In this document: positions 15,452 to 24,239 of the stretch, in pieces
How positions within the stretch are numbered: position 1 is the stretch's first letter
How the letters are laid out: each line of letters opens with the position of its first letter
NCBI GenBank assembly: GCA_002718415.1
Contig: PBEM01000011.1
Coordinates: 1 to 38,442, forward strand
DNA length: 38,442 bases
DNA from: Chloroflexota bacterium
GTDB taxonomy: Bacteria; Chloroflexota; Dehalococcoidia; Lucifugimonadales; Lucifugimonadaceae
Direction of reading: 5' to 3'
Notes under the pieces: generated by a model
Databases searched by the model: none
Told to the model about the DNA's origin: nothing
The model's input: only the letters and a program-made list of their open reading frames with translations
Made by a program: the position numbers and the translations under genes

Positions 15452-16192
15452 TTAATCTACATCAATCCTTGGTGGAGGGTTTAATACTGGATGTATAGCT
15501 AATAATTTCCCAACTTTATTAGATCTGTTATAAATACCATGTCTAATACCAATTTCACAAGTAAAGATATCTCCTTCATCTAGATCAATTGCATCTTCAT
15601 TATCATATACTGCTGTCAAGTTGCCTTCTAAACAAAACATCGATTCTTCATGGGCAGGATGAAAATGATTAGGCGCAATAGATCCTGGTGCAAAAGTTAA
15701 TTCACTAAAATAAGTTGATTCAGAGCCAAGAAAATCTCCAACCATATCGTATCTTGAAATTCCTGGAAAAAACTCAAAGTTTTCGTTCTGAGATCTAACA
15801 AAAACAGAATCTGGAGGAGTATTAAATTTAAATTCAGGATCTTGAATTTCCTCTCTTTCGGGATTAATAACAGGATACACACAAATTAATCTAGCTACAG
15901 ATGAACCTACATTTTTCAATCCATGCCCTGTTCCTTTAGGTGCTAAAATACAATCTCCGGAAGAGGCAGCAAACCTATGATTACCAACTCTAAATTCCAT
16001 ATCACCTTTAACTACAAAAATTGACTCCTCAGAATTTGGATGTTTATGATAAGAAGAACTAATCCCTGGTTCTACTGTTAAATCAGCAACAGTCATCATT
16101 TTTGATCCAGTAGAAGCATCAGCCATTTTTACTAATTCAGCACCAATAAATGGTTCAACTTTTTCTTGTGTACTTCTCCTATTTATTGTCAT
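15452..16192 (-). CDS. bicupin metal-binding protein
   Basis: A 246-residue protein with two cupin barrels. The first has metal ligands His49, His51, Glu55/56 and His90 (YHKHPNSEE...GHGL). The second has His176, His178, Glu182 and His218 (HFHPAHEE...RHGI). Both sets look complete. Bicupins include dioxygenases, oxalate decarboxylase-like enzymes and sugar-binding proteins, so the reaction is open. It sits between crcB downstream and tenA upstream (33-base gap) on the same strand. Confidence 0.88.
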   Translation of the reverse strand: MTINRRSTQEKVEPFIGAELVKMADASTGSKMMTVADLTVEPGISSSYHKHPNSEESIFVVKGDMEFRVGNHRFAASSGDCILAPKGTGHGLKNVGSSVARLICVYPVINPEREEIQDPEFKFNTPPDSVFVRSQNENFEFFPGISRYDMVGDFLGSESTYFSELTFAPGSIAPNHFHPAHEESMFCLEGNLTAVYDNEDAIDLDEGDIFTCEIGIRHGIYNRSNKVGKLLAIHPVLNPPPRIDVD

Positions 16193-16225
16193 TTAATTAT
16201 CTCCTATTCGAATTTTGTAATATAA

Positions 16226-16882
16226 CTAGATATACCAAACACTATCCCAAAACATTAATTCATGTCTTGTACTTAGATAAAATATTCTTTTCATATTTAT
16301 CTTCATTTCATCCGTCAACTGCACCTCAATACTATCAATATAATTTTTCAACCATATAGTCATTTCTTGATATTCTGATGAATTATATCCCTTAATCCAT
16401 CGTGCATGAAAGGAATTTGAATCTAAGTTAGGTAGATTAGAGAACATTCTTCCTATCTCGTCATAACCCCATTGACATGGCAATAATGAAACAGCAATTT
16501 CATCAGCATTTCCTAAACTAGCGGTTTGAAGTAAATAATCAGTATATGAAAGTGTTTGTGAAGTAGGAACTGTTAACTCTAAATCTTTTGAAGTAATTCC
16601 AAAATCTTTGCAAAAGGATCTATGAAGATCCATTTCTGCATTTAAAGTTTCGTTAAGCAATTCAGACCATTTAGACATAACATCTAAATTACTACTTTTT
16701 GAAATCGCAATAGAAATAACTTTACAATATTGAATTAAAAAAAAGTAATCTTGTTTCATGAAATTTTGAAAATGCTCTAAAGATAAAGTACCGTCTCCAA
16801 TTGATTTCACAAAAGGATGTTCTTTATGTGCCTTTATCCATATATCTGAGCATGAATTTTTAAGTTTATTCGAAAATTTCAT
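16226..16882 (-). CDS. tenA: TenA-family aminopyrimidine aminohydrolase / thiaminase II
   Basis: A 218-residue, all-helical TenA protein that hydrolyses degraded thiamine (aminomethyl to hydroxymethyl pyrimidine) for salvage. Catalytic residues can be placed: Asp45 in KQDYFFL, the nucleophile Cys136 in LLPCQWGYDEIG, and Glu208 in RHELMFWD. It is followed by a cupin and preceded, with a 4-base gap, by a cyclophilin-like protein gene, so those two are one operon. No TPP riboswitch is visible upstream of the pair. Confidence 0.9.
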   Translation of the reverse strand: MKFSNKLKNSCSDIWIKAHKEHPFVKSIGDGTLSLEHFQNFMKQDYFFLIQYCKVISIAISKSSNLDVMSKWSELLNETLNAEMDLHRSFCKDFGITSKDLELTVPTSQTLSYTDYLLQTASLGNADEIAVSLLPCQWGYDEIGRMFSNLPNLDSNSFHARWIKGYNSSEYQEMTIWLKNYIDSIEVQLTDEMKINMKRIFYLSTRHELMFWDSVWYI

Positions 16883-16886
16883 TGAA

Positions 16887-17288
16887 TTAATTCACCACTT
16901 TTATGTTTATTTTTTCTCCATTACTAAATTGAGATAAACTAGTAGGATCTGAATCCATATATCCTATAACTTTTACAGGTGAAGCAGGGCGTATTTCTTC
17001 TTTCTTACTCATCGGAGTTGGACCCCAAAAAATACAAAACGCATTCCCTGGTGGCCAATATGCTATATCACCTTTATTCACTACTTCTCTTAAATTTTCA
17101 GAAGGATTTTCATAAATTGATATAGGAAAATAAATCTCATCACCCCAAAATTGTATATCCGATTCTAATGGGAACTTAGATATTATTTTTTTTGTGAAAT
17201 CATTAATTTCTAAATATCCATAAAGTGTAATATTTGATAAATTAATTTGAATTTTTTGTAACATAAAAATTTTTGATTTTTTCTCCAC
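16887..17288 (-). CDS. cyclophilin-like fold protein (TM1367-type)
   Basis: A 133-residue protein (GTG start at 17288) of the small cyclophilin-like family, recognised by GDIAYWPPGNAFCIFWGPTP, then EIRPASPVKVIGYM and a closing beta strand. These proteins have the cyclophilin barrel but usually lack the proline-isomerase residues; their function is unknown. An in-frame ATG at 17264 (125 residues) is an alternative start, and the fold proper begins just after it. Close linkage to tenA suggests a supporting role in the same salvage unit. Confidence 0.8.
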   Translation of the reverse strand: MEKKSKIFMLQKIQINLSNITLYGYLEINDFTKKIISKFPLESDIQFWGDEIYFPISIYENPSENLREVVNKGDIAYWPPGNAFCIFWGPTPMSKKEEIRPASPVKVIGYMDSDPTSLSQFSNGEKINIKVVN

Positions 17289-17358
17289 TAAATTATTCTT
17301 TTTTCTTCACATAAATAAAAACTACGTTTATAAATATACTAAATATAAATTTAATAAC

Positions 17359-18039
17359 TTGAAATATCAAAATATTCTTACAGGCATTATTCTAGCAGGT
17401 GGCCAATCTAAAAGATTAGGACTTAGCAAACCTAAACCACTAATTAAAGTGGGAGGAAAACTATTGTTATCAAGAGTAGCCGATTCTATTAGACCACTAT
17501 GCAAAGAGCTTATATTGGTAGTTGCCTCTGACCAAAAAGATGATATTCCTGATTTAGGGATTGCCCTAGGTATGCATGTAATTACAGATACAAAAAACTT
17601 TAAAGGTCCATTAGCTGGCATACATGCAGGACTATCATCATCTATATCACCATTATCTTTTGTAGTTGGTGCTGATTATCCATTCATATCAAAAAAACTT
17701 ATCGAAAAAATGCTTGCTATATCCACATCTAATTTCAATAAATCATACAGTGCAGTCATACCAAAATATAATGGTTTCTTACATCCATTACATTCTATTC
17801 TCCCGAAAATTGTATGGGAGAAATATATTTTAGATGAATTACATAAAGGAGAAAGTTCTATAACAAAATTAATCTCAAAATCTATGGAAAATAATTTACA
17901 TAAAATTGAGATAATAAATGAAAAAGAAATAGGATTACTAGATCCTATGTTTATGAGTTTAATTGATATAGATGATAAAGAATCTTTAAATTTTTCCAGA
18001 AGAATAGTAGAAAAAAGATGGGATTTAAAGAAAAATTAA
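17359..18039 (+). CDS. mobA: molybdenum cofactor guanylyltransferase (MobA-like)
   Basis: A 226-residue NTP-transferase. The nucleotide-binding loop LAGGQSKRLG is at 12-21, followed by KPKPLIKVGGKLLLSRV, GPLAGIHAGL (83-92) and the metal-binding Asp106 in VVGADYPFIS. Such proteins attach GMP (or CMP in the MocA branch) to molybdopterin. The last 30 residues have no clear family match. It starts with TTG at 17359, with no upstream ATG in frame. No other molybdopterin gene is nearby. Its TAA overlaps the convergent permease stop in a shared TTAA (18036-18039). MobA is favoured over the sugar nucleotidyltransferases because of GPLAGI and VVGADYPF. Confidence 0.8.
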   Translation: MKYQNILTGIILAGGQSKRLGLSKPKPLIKVGGKLLLSRVADSIRPLCKELILVVASDQKDDIPDLGIALGMHVITDTKNFKGPLAGIHAGLSSSISPLSFVVGADYPFISKKLIEKMLAISTSNFNKSYSAVIPKYNGFLHPLHSILPKIVWEKYILDELHKGESSITKLISKSMENNLHKIEIINEKEIGLLDPMFMSLIDIDDKESLNFSRRIVEKRWDLKKN

Positions 18040-21000
18040 TATCTTAGAGCTTCAGCCGGACTAATTTTTGAAGCCTGTTTTGAAGGTAAAAAAGTAGTAA
18101 GAAGAGAGAAAAAGAAAGCAATAGAAATTACAATAACTACGTTTATCCAAGGTATTGAAAAAGTTACACCCTCTGATCCAATAGTGTCATAGATATTCCA
18201 GGCTATTAATGAACCAAGAGCTATTCCCAATAAAGAACCAATAATAGAAACAATAGCAGATTCCATTAGAAACTGTATCTGAATCATTCTTTCTTTAAAT
18301 CCTATAGCTCGCATCATACCTATAGATTGCCTTCTTTCAACAACAGCTCGAAAAGAAATTACACCTAAGGAGGCTACACCAACTAACAAACCTAATCCCA
18401 TGAAACCTTGAAATAATTGATTAAATGCATTTGATTGGGATTGTTCTTGATCTATTTCATCCATTATATATTTTGCTTTCATTCCATGATTTATAAATAA
18501 TGTCTCTAAAATTCTTGTAATTTCAGAACCACTACTGTCATTAGAAAGTTTAAATTTATATACGGTAAAAGGAACAGGTTTACTAGAAATTTTTTCAATT
18601 ATTGAATAATTCATATATATATTATTTCTACTATTCTCATAATTATCTGCAAATTGATCTAAAACACCTATAATTATTACTTCTTCTAATCTATCCATAT
18701 CACCCTGACCAAGTGGAGGTCTCAAATCTAAATTTACAGCTTTAATTTCACCTTTTTCTTCTGGATCAATACCTTTAATCTGTAAAGAATCTGTATCTCT
18801 CGGAGGCCCAAATCCATCTTCTTCCCAAATTAATTCAGCAGAAATTACAGCTAGATTTGAATTCTTAACCAGTGATTCCCAAATCTCTTTAGAATTTGAC
18901 CCATATTTTGGATCCCAATGAGTTAATTCATAATTATTATTATTTAGCCATTCATCATCTGAACCAACTAACCGAGCATTCTTAAAAATCTTTTGTTCTT
19001 CAGTATCTTGCTGTCGTGCTTCTATACGTAATGATGCTTGTGAAGCTATTACCGAAAAATCTGAAGATGATATCTCAGATTGAATTGAATCTAAAATCAT
19101 TTTAGGGTCCTTAATAGGCAATTCAGGTCTTATAGTCCCTCTTATATCAAATCCTCCAGAAGCTATATCTGGATTTTCTTGAATTGAATTTGTGAGATTA
19201 ATTAAAATAGCAAAAATCATCATAGTAAAAATTACCAATGAAAACATTGCTAAAGTTAAACCTGTTCTTAATCTTGCGGCCATAGGATATGCGATTGCCA
19301 TTTTAACTACTGGTTTCAAATTTTTCCAAGGTTCAATAATTTTTGATACCAACCAAACAATAATTTCTGCATTGTGCATGATTATCCACACAGAAGCAGC
19401 AACTAGCGAAACACCTGAAAGTATAAACATTTCAGGTCCACCTTCTAGCTCTCCAGTAAGATTATCTAAAGCATCAAACGGCAAACTAAAAAATATTAAT
19501 AGAATAATTCCGATTAAAGTCATAGATATTCTTTTTTGTAATTCTTCTCTAAAACCTTTAAGTCTTAATATTGCTCTAACAGAAAATCCTATAGATAAAG
19601 TTGTAATAATTATTCCTAAAGTTACGATTGCAGCACTATCATATGCTAATCCAGCTATACCTTTTTCTGGATCTAATCCTAAAATCATAAATAATACCCC
19701 TACTGGTAAAAGAGGCCATCCTGATATGAACCAAGGTTGGAAAAATTTGAAAATTTTCCAGAAAATTATAATAATCCACGGAAGAATAAAAAATAAACTG
19801 ATCAATTGAAAAATCCTTATAAAAACACCCTGACCTGATCTCCATATTTTCCAAGTATCATAAGCAAAAGGTATGGGGCCAAATAACCATTTAAATAGTA
19901 TTAATGCACGTTTTTTGGTCGATAAATTTTCTTCACTTACAAATTCTTCACTTAATCCTCTTATAGCAACAACTATATTCAATTTACTAACTCTGTAAGC
20001 TGACAGAAAAACTGTTAATGCAGTAAGTACAAAACCTGCAGAAAAAGCAATTATGATTGACTGTAGGGTTACTGAAAAATAAAAAATTATTTCATCATCT
20101 TCAGAAAATGCTCTGATCATAAGCTGCATCAAAATTACACTAGACAACAAACCTAAAAGAGTACCTACAATAGAAGCTCCAAAAGAATATACTAAACCTT
20201 CATAAGTAAACATTTGTATTAGATGTCTTCGTTTTGTACCTATAGCCCTAGCTATACCCATCTCAGTGGTTCGAGAAGATGCGAGCATAACGAATATAAG
20301 AAAAATAAGTAATAAACCAACTATTATAGAAAACGAACCAAAAATCGTGAAAAAAATTACTATCCCGGAAGCTATAGTTTCGGCAAATTCTATCGCACTA
20401 TTCTTTATATCTCTAACCTCTAATTCTTCTAATTCTGATAGTTGAATATAAAGAGAGTTTTTTAGATCTTCATTTATAACTTCCAAAACAATAGAAATTA
20501 TGAATGTATCTGTTATAGAAATTTTAAAATCATCTGTTACATAACCTATATTTAATGAATCAATTAGCTGTGATAATTTTATGTAGGTAGATGAATCAGA
20601 ATTGGATTCTCGAGATATTAATTCATCTTTTAATTTTTTTATTACTTCGGGTGAATTAATAAGTTTATATATTTCTTCTGATGCTTTTTGATTCGTAAAA
20701 ATTAATTGAAGTTTTTCTGATACTTCTTTTGACGATTTTTCATCAAGAGAGTATATATCGTATACAACATCACCAGCAATAGAAATTTCTATAAGATTAT
20801 ATTCTGAACCTCTTTGAAACAACTTTTGAGCTGTAGTAATAGGTATTAGAGCAGACGACGGTGTAGATTCCTCTCCTCCTGCCAAACCAATTGCTTCTAT
20901 AATCTCTACCACAATATGATTAGTTCTACCTATAGGAGAAACTATAGTTAATTCATCTCCAATTTTTAGATCTAATTTATCTGAAAGAGATTTATTGATT

Positions 21001-21566
21001 ATTGTTTCATTATCATCTAAATCAGTAATTTCAAATTTTGATTTTTCATATTCAGGCGTAAATATATTATTAGTAAAACCATCAAGAGAATCTAATTTCA
21101 ATCCTACAATAATTACTTCAGATATTGTCTTTTCGTTAGATTCATTTAATATAGGTAATTTTTTTCTTAGTAAAGGTAATATCCCATCAACTCTAGGATC
21201 ATTTTTTAATTCTCTCTCAACTCTATCCAGTACAGCATCGTCAAGATAATCATCACCAAAACGAGAAAACACTGGAGAAGACAGTCTTATATCAGTCTCT
21301 CCTAAAGCTCTTAAGGATCCAATACGTATAGCACTATTTATAGAATCTCCTATAGATAAGGCAGACATAATAATTGTAGTACTCAGCATTAACCCTACTA
21401 TAATAAGAATAGTCTGGGACTTCCGTCTAGGTATATTCCTAAGAGCCATTTTTAGTAGTACACGATTTCTCAATGCTAGTAGGATTGTAGATAATGATAT
21501 TATTACCATCAAACTTGCAAGTGAGATGGCTAAATGATTCATTTCAATACCAAATAATTTTTCCAT
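18036..21566 (-). CDS. very large FtsX/MacB-type ABC permease (two fused units)
   Basis: A 1176-residue membrane protein. Two halves are visible. Half 1 has a first helix near residues 12-32, the LRNIPRRKSQT membrane-entry motif, a large outside domain (about 80-385) and an FtsX helix bundle (392-535) with TTEMGIARAIGTKRRHL. A middle set of helices (about 590-750) has no assigned role. Half 2 begins near 754 with YPMAARLRTGLTLAM, has a second outside domain, and an FtsX bundle at 1045-1176 with RRQSIGMMRAIGFKERM and the closing SKISPAEALRY. This is the MacB/LolCE class, which moves lipoproteins, peptides or drugs using mechanotransmission. It is probably fed by the ATPase 21 bases upstream. 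Cargo is unknown. Confidence 0.9.
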   Translation of the reverse strand: MEKLFGIEMNHLAISLASLMVIISLSTILLALRNRVLLKMALRNIPRRKSQTILIIVGLMLSTTIIMSALSIGDSINSAIRIGSLRALGETDIRLSSPVFSRFGDDYLDDAVLDRVERELKNDPRVDGILPLLRKKLPILNESNEKTISEVIIVGLKLDSLDGFTNNIFTPEYEKSKFEITDLDDNETIINKSLSDKLDLKIGDELTIVSPIGRTNHIVVEIIEAIGLAGGEESTPSSALIPITTAQKLFQRGSEYNLIEISIAGDVVYDIYSLDEKSSKEVSEKLQLIFTNQKASEEIYKLINSPEVIKKLKDELISRESNSDSSTYIKLSQLIDSLNIGYVTDDFKISITDTFIISIVLEVINEDLKNSLYIQLSELEELEVRDIKNSAIEFAETIASGIVIFFTIFGSFSIIVGLLLIFLIFVMLASSRTTEMGIARAIGTKRRHLIQMFTYEGLVYSFGASIVGTLLGLLSSVILMQLMIRAFSEDDEIIFYFSVTLQSIIIAFSAGFVLTALTVFLSAYRVSKLNIVVAIRGLSEEFVSEENLSTKKRALILFKWLFGPIPFAYDTWKIWRSGQGVFIRIFQLISLFFILPWIIIIFWKIFKFFQPWFISGWPLLPVGVLFMILGLDPEKGIAGLAYDSAAIVTLGIIITTLSIGFSVRAILRLKGFREELQKRISMTLIGIILLIFFSLPFDALDNLTGELEGGPEMFILSGVSLVAASVWIIMHNAEIIVWLVSKIIEPWKNLKPVVKMAIAYPMAARLRTGLTLAMFSLVIFTMMIFAILINLTNSIQENPDIASGGFDIRGTIRPELPIKDPKMILDSIQSEISSSDFSVIASQASLRIEARQQDTEEQKIFKNARLVGSDDEWLNNNNYELTHWDPKYGSNSKEIWESLVKNSNLAVISAELIWEEDGFGPPRDTDSLQIKGIDPEEKGEIKAVNLDLRPPLGQGDMDRLEEVIIIGVLDQFADNYENSRNNIYMNYSIIEKISSKPVPFTVYKFKLSNDSSGSEITRILETLFINHGMKAKYIMDEIDQEQSQSNAFNQLFQGFMGLGLLVGVASLGVISFRAVVERRQSIGMMRAIGFKERMIQIQFLMESAIVSIIGSLLGIALGSLIAWNIYDTIGSEGVTFSIPWINVVIVISIAFFFSLLTTFLPSKQASKISPAEALRY

Positions 21567-21587
21567 TAAATTTCAAAAAATATTATG

Positions 21588-22292
21588 TCATTTCCCGTCA
21601 TCTACTATTTCACCATCACTCATTCTTAGAATCCTATTAGTTTGTGAACCTATATCTTCAGAATGAGTAACTAAAACAAAAGTTTGTTGTTGTTCTTGAT
21701 TTAATTTTTTTATCAAATCCATTATTTCAGTCGCATTTGAGGAATCTAAATTTCCAGTGGGTTCATCTGCCCAAACTATTGAAGGATCATTAGAGAGAGC
21801 TCTAGCTATTGCTACTCTTTGTTGTTGTCCTCCAGATAATTCTGCTGGTAAATGATCAAGTCGATCTCCTAAACCCACCATTTCAAGTTTTTCAACTGCT
21901 TTTTTTCGTGCTTCTTTTTGAGAACTTCCTGCAAGTATAATGGGCAACTCTACATTTTCTTGAGCAGTAATTACAGGTAATAAATTATATGCCTGAAAAA
22001 CAAAACCCATAGATTTAGCCCTATATTCACTCAGTTTATCATCTGACATTTGTCTTAATAATTGTCCCGATATAATTACATCGCCTGAGTCGATAGAATC
22101 TAAACCTGATAAACAATTTAATAAAGTTGTCTTACCTGAACCACTTGGTCCCATAACAGCAACCATTTCACCCTTAGTAACTTCTAATGATACATCAGCT
22201 AAGGCCCTAACAGTTATATCTTTGGAACGGTAAGTTTTGTTAATATTTTCTGCGGTAATTATTGATTCAGTCAAATAATTTATAATCTCCAA
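21588..22292 (-). CDS. MacB/LolD-type ABC transporter ATP-binding protein
   Basis: A 234-residue ATPase with Walker A GPSGSGKTT, the LolD/MacB subgroup Q-loop MGFVFQAYNLLPVITAQENV, signature LSGGQQQRVAIARA and Walker B IVWADEPTGNLD. This subgroup pairs with FtsX-type permeases, and such a gene follows 21 bases downstream. TTG at 22292 is the longest start, but GGAG lies inside it and sits about 12 bases before another in-frame TTG at 22274, so a 228-residue form is possible. Confidence 0.9.
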   Translation of the reverse strand: MEIINYLTESIITAENINKTYRSKDITVRALADVSLEVTKGEMVAVMGPSGSGKTTLLNCLSGLDSIDSGDVIISGQLLRQMSDDKLSEYRAKSMGFVFQAYNLLPVITAQENVELPIILAGSSQKEARKKAVEKLEMVGLGDRLDHLPAELSGGQQQRVAIARALSNDPSIVWADEPTGNLDSSNATEIMDLIKKLNQEQQQTFVLVTHSEDIGSQTNRILRMSDGEIVDDGK

Positions 22293-22335
22293 AACTTATT
22301 ACTTACATTTATGTTAATTCTAATATTTAATAACA

Positions 22336-22359
22336 ATTTATCTACTAAATTAGATAAAT
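22336..22359. repeat. perfect 9-bp inverted repeat upstream of the MacB-type ATPase
   Basis: ATTTATCTA, loop CTAAAT, TAGATAAAT. It lies between the btuD-like stop and the start of the MacB-type ATPase gene. It is all AT-rich and no U-run follows, so it could be an operator or a weak terminator of the B12 unit. Chance is possible at this base composition. Confidence 0.35.
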
Positions 22360-22394
22360 AAAATGTAGTATATATTCAATATACTTTTGAAATG

Positions 22395-23168
22395 TTAACT
22401 AACAAACTTTATATCAACATTAGTAGCATGCAAATTTTGAGTAATTGTAGATTCAACAGAAAAAACTTTTTTGATATTTGGTTCTGTAAAAACTACTTCA
22501 GGTGCTCCAAAACAATGTTGTTCTCCTTCGGATATCATAATTACCTCATCACATAACTCTGATACCAAATTAAGATTATGTAATACGAGTATATTTGCAA
22601 TGTTCTTTGCCTGAGAGTACTCCTTTATAAGAGAAGCAATTTGTATTTGATACTTTAAATCTAAACCTGATAATGGTTCATCCATTAGGAGATAATTAGA
22701 ATTTTGTGCAAACATTCTAGCTAACATTACTCTTTGCCTTTCGCCTCCAGATAAAGTATATATCTTACTTTCAGAAAGATGATTTATACCTAATTTGTTC
22801 ATTGCATCTAATACAATTTCTTTTTCAATTTTATTATTTATTTGAAATCTCCCCATCCTAGAATATCTACCCATCATAACTGTCTCAAATACAGTAAACG
22901 GATGATTTTCTTCAAACTGAGGTAAATAACTAATTAATCTGGATTTTTCAGAATTTTTGAAACTCTTAACTTCTCTACCATTTATTTTTACTGTTCCAGT
23001 ATCTGGTTGTAAAATCCCTGCTATAATTTTTAGTAAAGATGTTTTCCCACTACCATTTGGTCCAACAATACCAATAATTTTTCCTGGAGTAATTTTAAAA
23101 GAAATATTATTAAGTACTTTCCTTTTTCCAAATTTTAAACATACTGATTCGATTTCTATTTTATTCAA
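22395..23168 (-). CDS. btuD: vitamin B12 / iron-siderophore-type ABC ATP-binding protein (BtuD-like)
   Basis: A 257-residue FecE/BtuD-type ATPase: Walker A GPNGSGKTS, the Q-loop LPQFEENHPF, signature LSGGERQRVMLARMF and Walker B LLMDEPLSGLD. The start is set at TTG 23168 because GGAG stands five bases ahead; it overlaps the end of the BtuF-like gene by 8 bases. A longer frame to 23195 exists but has no ribosome-binding site. The riboswitch at the head of the operon points to cobalamin rather than iron. Confidence 0.88.
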   Translation of the reverse strand: MNKIEIESVCLKFGKRKVLNNISFKITPGKIIGIVGPNGSGKTSLLKIIAGILQPDTGTVKINGREVKSFKNSEKSRLISYLPQFEENHPFTVFETVMMGRYSRMGRFQINNKIEKEIVLDAMNKLGINHLSESKIYTLSGGERQRVMLARMFAQNSNYLLMDEPLSGLDLKYQIQIASLIKEYSQAKNIANILVLHNLNLVSELCDEVIMISEGEQHCFGAPEVVFTEPNIKKVFSVESTITQNLHATNVDIKFVS

Positions 23169-24225
23169 TTTCACTCCAGTTTTTAAAATCTTCAAAATTT
23201 ATAGAAACAAATTCTTCTGGGTATAATAATTTACTTAATTCCTCTATACCTCTAATATTCCAATGGGATAAAGTTGTGAAATAAGGAGGGTGTACGTGAA
23301 ATATTTTTTTCTCCTTTATCGCTGGTACTTCAAACAATACCGGATTACTCAATAATTCTTTTTTGAATTCTTCAGCACTTTCTTTTGGTTGAGGTAAAAG
23401 AATAATATCAGGATTAATTTCTGCAATTGATTCAATACTGACTTCCTTGTGACCATCAATCCCTGAATCTGCAGCTGCATTAATAGCTCCAGATTGCTCA
23501 ATTATTCCTCCTTCAGTAGATTCAGAACCTGCTGCAAAAATCGTCGCCCATTTTGTTATTGAAAGTACTCTATTGGAATTATTTTTAGGTTTAATATTAT
23601 TAATAATTTCTAATCTAGATTTAATTTCATCTGATAAAATAGCAGCTTCTTTTTCTGCTCCAAGTATGTACCCCATAAATAATATATTAGAGATATTCCC
23701 TTCAGCAGAATTATCCAACTCAGCTCTAATAACTGGAATTTTAGAATCTTTCAAAATTGCTATTGTATCTACATCTGTATATTTTGATGCTATTACGACA
23801 TCTGGATCTAAACCAATAACTTCTTCTGGATCAAAACCAATTTCTTTTAAGTTGTAAGAAAGTTCAGAAATATTAGAAATTGATGGGTCAACAAAAAAAT
23901 TATAACCAGCTAAAACTTTTTTAATATCCATTATTCCTAGTAATATTTCTGTGTGACCTAATGATAATGAATGTATTCTTTCCGGTTTTTTATCTATGGT
24001 TACAATTCCATCAGAAGTTTCTACAGTTCGAGGCCATCCAAAATTAGAAGAATCTATAATACCATCTATATTAAATAAATCATCTTGATTTATTTCTGAA
24101 TTATTACCAGATAGAGGTGATTTATTATTCATCAAATTATTATCATTTTTTTCACAACCAAAAGTAATAAAAAATGCTGAAAATATGAAAATAAACACAA
24201 TAAAATTAATTATCTTTTTTAACAT
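23161..24225 (-). CDS. btuF: periplasmic B12-type substrate-binding lipoprotein (BtuF-like)
   Basis: A 354-residue protein. Residues 1-24 form a signal peptide ending in ITFGC, a probable lipid anchor. Two binding lobes are visible: KKPERIHSLSLGHTEILLGI and LDPDVVIASKYTDVD in the first, and IAEINPDIILLPQP with HVHPPYFTTLSHWNIRGIEELSKLLYPEEF in the second. This is the class III solute-binding fold shared by BtuF and siderophore-binding proteins; the riboswitch-led operon supports B12 or another corrinoid. The gene sits 14 bases after the permease and overlaps the ATPase start. Confidence 0.9.
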   Translation of the reverse strand: MLKKIINFIVFIFIFSAFFITFGCEKNDNNLMNNKSPLSGNNSEINQDDLFNIDGIIDSSNFGWPRTVETSDGIVTIDKKPERIHSLSLGHTEILLGIMDIKKVLAGYNFFVDPSISNISELSYNLKEIGFDPEEVIGLDPDVVIASKYTDVDTIAILKDSKIPVIRAELDNSAEGNISNILFMGYILGAEKEAAILSDEIKSRLEIINNIKPKNNSNRVLSITKWATIFAAGSESTEGGIIEQSGAINAAADSGIDGHKEVSIESIAEINPDIILLPQPKESAEEFKKELLSNPVLFEVPAIKEKKIFHVHPPYFTTLSHWNIRGIEELSKLLYPEEFVSINFEDFKNWSEIE

Positions 24226-24239
24226 TACATTCCTCCTAT

